NCBI GenBank assembly: GCA_024734555.1 | Contig: JANPWX010000651.1 | Coordinates: forward strand, 1,387,377 to 1,451,376 | Reading direction: 5' to 3' | DNA: 64,000 nucleotides | DNA from: Trochalopteron elliotii | Lineage: Eukaryota; Chordata; Aves; Passeriformes; Leiothrichidae | Shown here: positions 61,101-64,000 of the stretch, in pieces | Layout: the number at the start of each line of letters is the position of its first letter | Numbering within the stretch: the first letter of the stretch is position 1 | Notes under the pieces: model-generated | Database searches by the model: none | The model's input: the letters and a program-made list of their open reading frames with translations, nothing else | What the model was told of the DNA's origin: nothing | Position numbers and translations under genes: made by a program

Positions 61101-64000
61101 AGAACTCAAAAACTCATCTGACCTATTCAGTAGGACTGCACTATTTCTTGCTATAAATTTTGGAGGGAGCAGGGGAGCAGGAAGAGATAGGGTGGTTCAC
61201 AGTATCACTCAGGGCTAAGCCTCTACAGCCTTCCCATGTCTCCATTGCTGTAACTGTGCCCTGGTCCCCTCCTCTGGCAGCCTCTTCTTGTTTCCTCAGC
61301 TGACTCTAACCCCAAACTTCATGGGCAGATAAGAAACCATTGGATTACGGCAGGTACCTCACTGCGTTGTATATAGAATATTTTGTCTTTGGTCCAGCTC
61401 AGAACAGTCAAGTAACAACAGGTAATTTGATGTAAAGAGCACAATAAACATATAACATGTTTATTTTATTTTCCCAATGAAAAGCACCATGGTAAGCAGG
61501 ATTATTATGAGTCATGTTGCCACGTGTTCCTTCTCACACATCTTTCAAAGGTGTGGGAAGGAGCTCTTGTTTCTGTAGCGAATAGTGTCCCTGGTGTTTG
61601 CTTCTGTATCTTGTTTCAACACTTTCTGCAGACAGAAAACTTGTATCCCTGTTGCAGTCCTGGGGACATTTTTTTCTTAATAAACAGCGATTTTCACTGC
61701 AAATGCCAAGGTATCAGCTGGGATCAAATTCTGAAATGCTTGTGAAAATATCTGATTTCACATATGGCTGCTAGCAAAGTAAATATTAGCTAGGTTACCC
61801 ACAGTCCTGGGTAGCACTTGGATCTGGTATGTTTGGTCTCTATTGGTCCTACAGGATTTTTACCCTATTTATTTTTTTTACTAGATCCATAGCTATCCTG
61901 AAGTTCCTGATGTCATGTTAATTTAGTATTTCAACTTCTCACCTAGAACTGAACCATCTCAGGAGTGACTTTGTACCTTACTTTTCACTTCCTAAGAAAA
62001 TCTGTCGCAAATGGTGCTTTTGCACACAGATTACACATTACAGCAATTAGAAGATCCTGAGTATTATTTCTGTTTACACTTGGCTTACTGGGAAAAGAAA
62101 ATGCAAAAGAACACATGGGGTTTAGCACAAACAAAATCCAGTGATCTTTTAAAATCAATGCACTAGGCTTAACAGATGCACCCTGCCTAGATGCACCTGG
62201 AGTGCTGCTGAATTTACAATACACAGAATGTCTGGCTTAAAAAGTCTTCTATTTTAGGTACAGTGACTGCAGGACACAGCTGCTGTGCTAGCAAACATAC
62301 CAAGTGCACCTTAATGGCCATGGTCTGCTATACACCCAACCTGTGTCCAGGTAAAAGCCAGCTTGGCTCACAGCCAGATCTCCTCCAATGGCGTTAAATT
62401 GCAGCATTTACCCAGAGGCTGCTTCCATGAAGGCTCCCTGTGGAAGGCCCTGCAAGGGGTGCTGCATCCTTAGCCCCCACCTGGAATCCACGTGATCTAA
62501 AGGAATTCCCATTGACTTCCTCAGATCTGTCTAGTACATTTCTATTTTTCAGAGGATTTCAGTTGGAAGGGGCTTCCTGAACTATTTAGTCACAGACCTC
62601 TGTTACTGCCAGCATCATGTCATTCAGCTCGACTTTGGCCTCACTGTCCCTTCTGAAGAGGAGGTGCTGACATAACATGGTGGATCTAATGATGAGAACA
62701 TCTTAATTGACACCTAAATTTACCTGCAGGGGACTTGATATCCTTTTTCCTATTTGAAAGGACATTTCTAGCACCTGCATATTCCTTTACTCAAGTCTGT
62801 TGATCCCCGTTCCGGTGTTCATCTCTCAGACCTCTTTTACCCCTCCTGCAAGAAAAGAGCAGCCCAGTAAACAGAGTGTAATGGGAAGTCTGGGACTAAT
62901 AGGGAGAGATTTTACTCTTCTTTCTTTCACACCTGGAGAGAGACAGGCCCTGGGGAGGGAGGTACCGGCTGGAGAGGAGAGCCTTCCCTGAGACACTGAG
63001 CAAGGACAGATGTCAGATCACCCTGGCTTTCTGATGGCTGCTGCTCTAAGGAGGATGTTTTGGATTCAGGGAAGAGTTCTACACCTCAAGGCAGTGCCTG
63101 GGAATGCTGGGACAGCAGCTGAGAAAGGCATCAATTAAACTGGTCCCCGTCTAAGTGGAAGCCACCCCTACTACTGCAAAACACTGTCAGCAAAAGCCAA
63201 GTCCACATGCATGAGTCCAAACAGCTGGAGAAAACAGCAGCAATCACAGACCTGCACAGGGCAGCAGAGCACAGTGAGAAAGCAGAAAGGAGAAATGAGG
63301 TCTTCTTGAAACCTGGCCTGAGATGAACTTCTGGATGGCACTTGGGTTAGAGCATTATCCCCCCTGCATTTTTCTCCACACATACCTCCACTTGGCTTGG
63401 TCCTTCCCCTCCCCAATTCCCACCTTTCTCCATTTTTAGCGTCTCACAGCTGAACACAGCATGCAATCCATGCCCCCCTCCATTATTCCAAACACCCCCT
63501 TCTCTTAAATTCCTTTTTTTTCCATGAGCAGCAGTTGGGGACACAGATTGACTGGAAACTGTGATGCAGTATAAACAATACCGTAAATAGACTTCAAATG
63601 GTCCAACAGGAGCCTGGTACCCCTGAAAGATCAAAACCACTTTTCTCACTTCTTCACACAGAAAAAGCAGAAGCCACCTGCTCTCCCATGCCTGCAGCAA
63701 TCACAGCCTGATAGGGTTCTCTGCAATGACCTTCCTAGTCCCTTGCTCCAAAGCTTCCCTTCTACCCCCCTTCAAGCCCCTGAGACTCGTGCCTTGTCCA
63801 TATCTTCTCTGTTAACCTGGTGATGGACAGCACTGCCCTCAGCATCTTGGATGTGCATTCACTTCCCTTCCCTGCTATGTCACTGAAGAGGGCTGTAATT
63901 TTCCAGGGCTGCTTTGTTTTACTGGAAGTAATGCTCCCCATCTTCCAAACTCCAAACTCCTCCTAGCTTGGTTTATCTATTCTACACACATGCTGCTCTC
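58171..64000. other. Intergenic non-coding DNA, right flank
   Basis: No gene is supported. From 58777 to 59908 no ORF of 60 codons starts on either strand. The part at 58820-59000 keeps several CpGs (CACGGT, GCACGG, TTCGTG, GACGGA) along with TGATAATTCATTAAG, so it is a regulatory candidate. A further ORF-poor stretch runs from about 60264 to 61523. A GATCGATC palindrome lies at 59852-59859. At about 62545-62600, TTTCAGTTGGAAGGGGCTTC resembles the antisense CR1 tail, weakly. Confidence 0.5.
62545..62600 (-). mobile_element. Possible degenerate CR1 3' end
   Basis: GGATTTCAGTTGGAAGGGGC followed by ACTATTTAGTCACAGACC resembles the reverse complement of the CR1 tail, which usually reads GGTTGGAAGGGACC and then a CATCTAGTCCAACC-like stretch. 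The match is short and the terminal repeat is not clear. Confidence 0.35.

Noticed and set aside
1..64000. CRISPR array, operon, phage or other prokaryotic system
   Set aside because: There are no spaced identical repeats, no packed gene order and no ribosome-binding pattern; the CR1 tails and CpG depletion point to vertebrate nuclear DNA.
1..64000. Endogenous retrovirus
   Set aside because: I saw no paired LTRs, primer-binding site or gag, pol or env-like frames.

Overview
The window looks like a gene-free stretch of vertebrate nuclear DNA, most likely from a bird. Two short 3' ends of CR1 LINE retrotransposons (about 3703-3930, minus; 8865-8998, plus) carry the typical sauropsid CR1 tail, with imperfect copies of the ATTCTATGATTC-type terminal repeat. 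CpG is sparse throughout. Interspersed repeats are few and short, and I recognise no SINEs, retroviral LTRs, DNA transposons or microbial-style gene packing. A bird fits best; another sauropsid cannot be excluded from sequence alone.

I found no protein-coding gene I can support. Open reading frames are short, lie on all strands and frames, and match no family I recognise. The two longest have either a trivial or an unproven basis. The 293-codon minus-strand ORF (55617-56498) is held open by a 17-bp minisatellite. The 247-codon minus-strand ORF (29649-30392) has no recognisable domain. I see no tRNA, rRNA, CRISPR or prokaryotic feature.

Layout: 1-17 kb is plain intergenic DNA with the two CR1 tails, a few AT-rich islands rich in homeodomain and octamer motifs, and an inverted repeat at 7450-7506. 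17-19.4 kb is AT-rich and nearly devoid of ORFs. 19-34 kb is mixed, with a 16-bp palindrome at 20153, an AT-rich enhancer-like block at 28730-29030, a RE1-like site at 31064 and a duplicated AP-1 block at 32829. A long hexameric polypyrimidine tract lies at 34462-34585. 38-39 kb holds a G-quadruplex motif and a dense cluster of homeodomain cores. 40-50 kb has two perfect hairpins (40486-40514, 49264-49301) and a CTCF-like site (41094). 51.2-51.5 kb is the strongest POU/forkhead motif cluster. 55.8-56.07 kb is the minisatellite. 56-64 kb is intergenic, with A-rich tracts, a G4 motif and a weak CR1-like trace.

The most coherent reading is a regulatory gene desert containing candidate conserved non-coding elements. 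I counted 13 exact octamer sites (ATGCAAAT or its complement), against roughly 3 expected from composition alone. Conservation is inferred only from motif content, AT-richness and ORF depletion; no alignment was possible. I see no evidence for a new multi-gene system.
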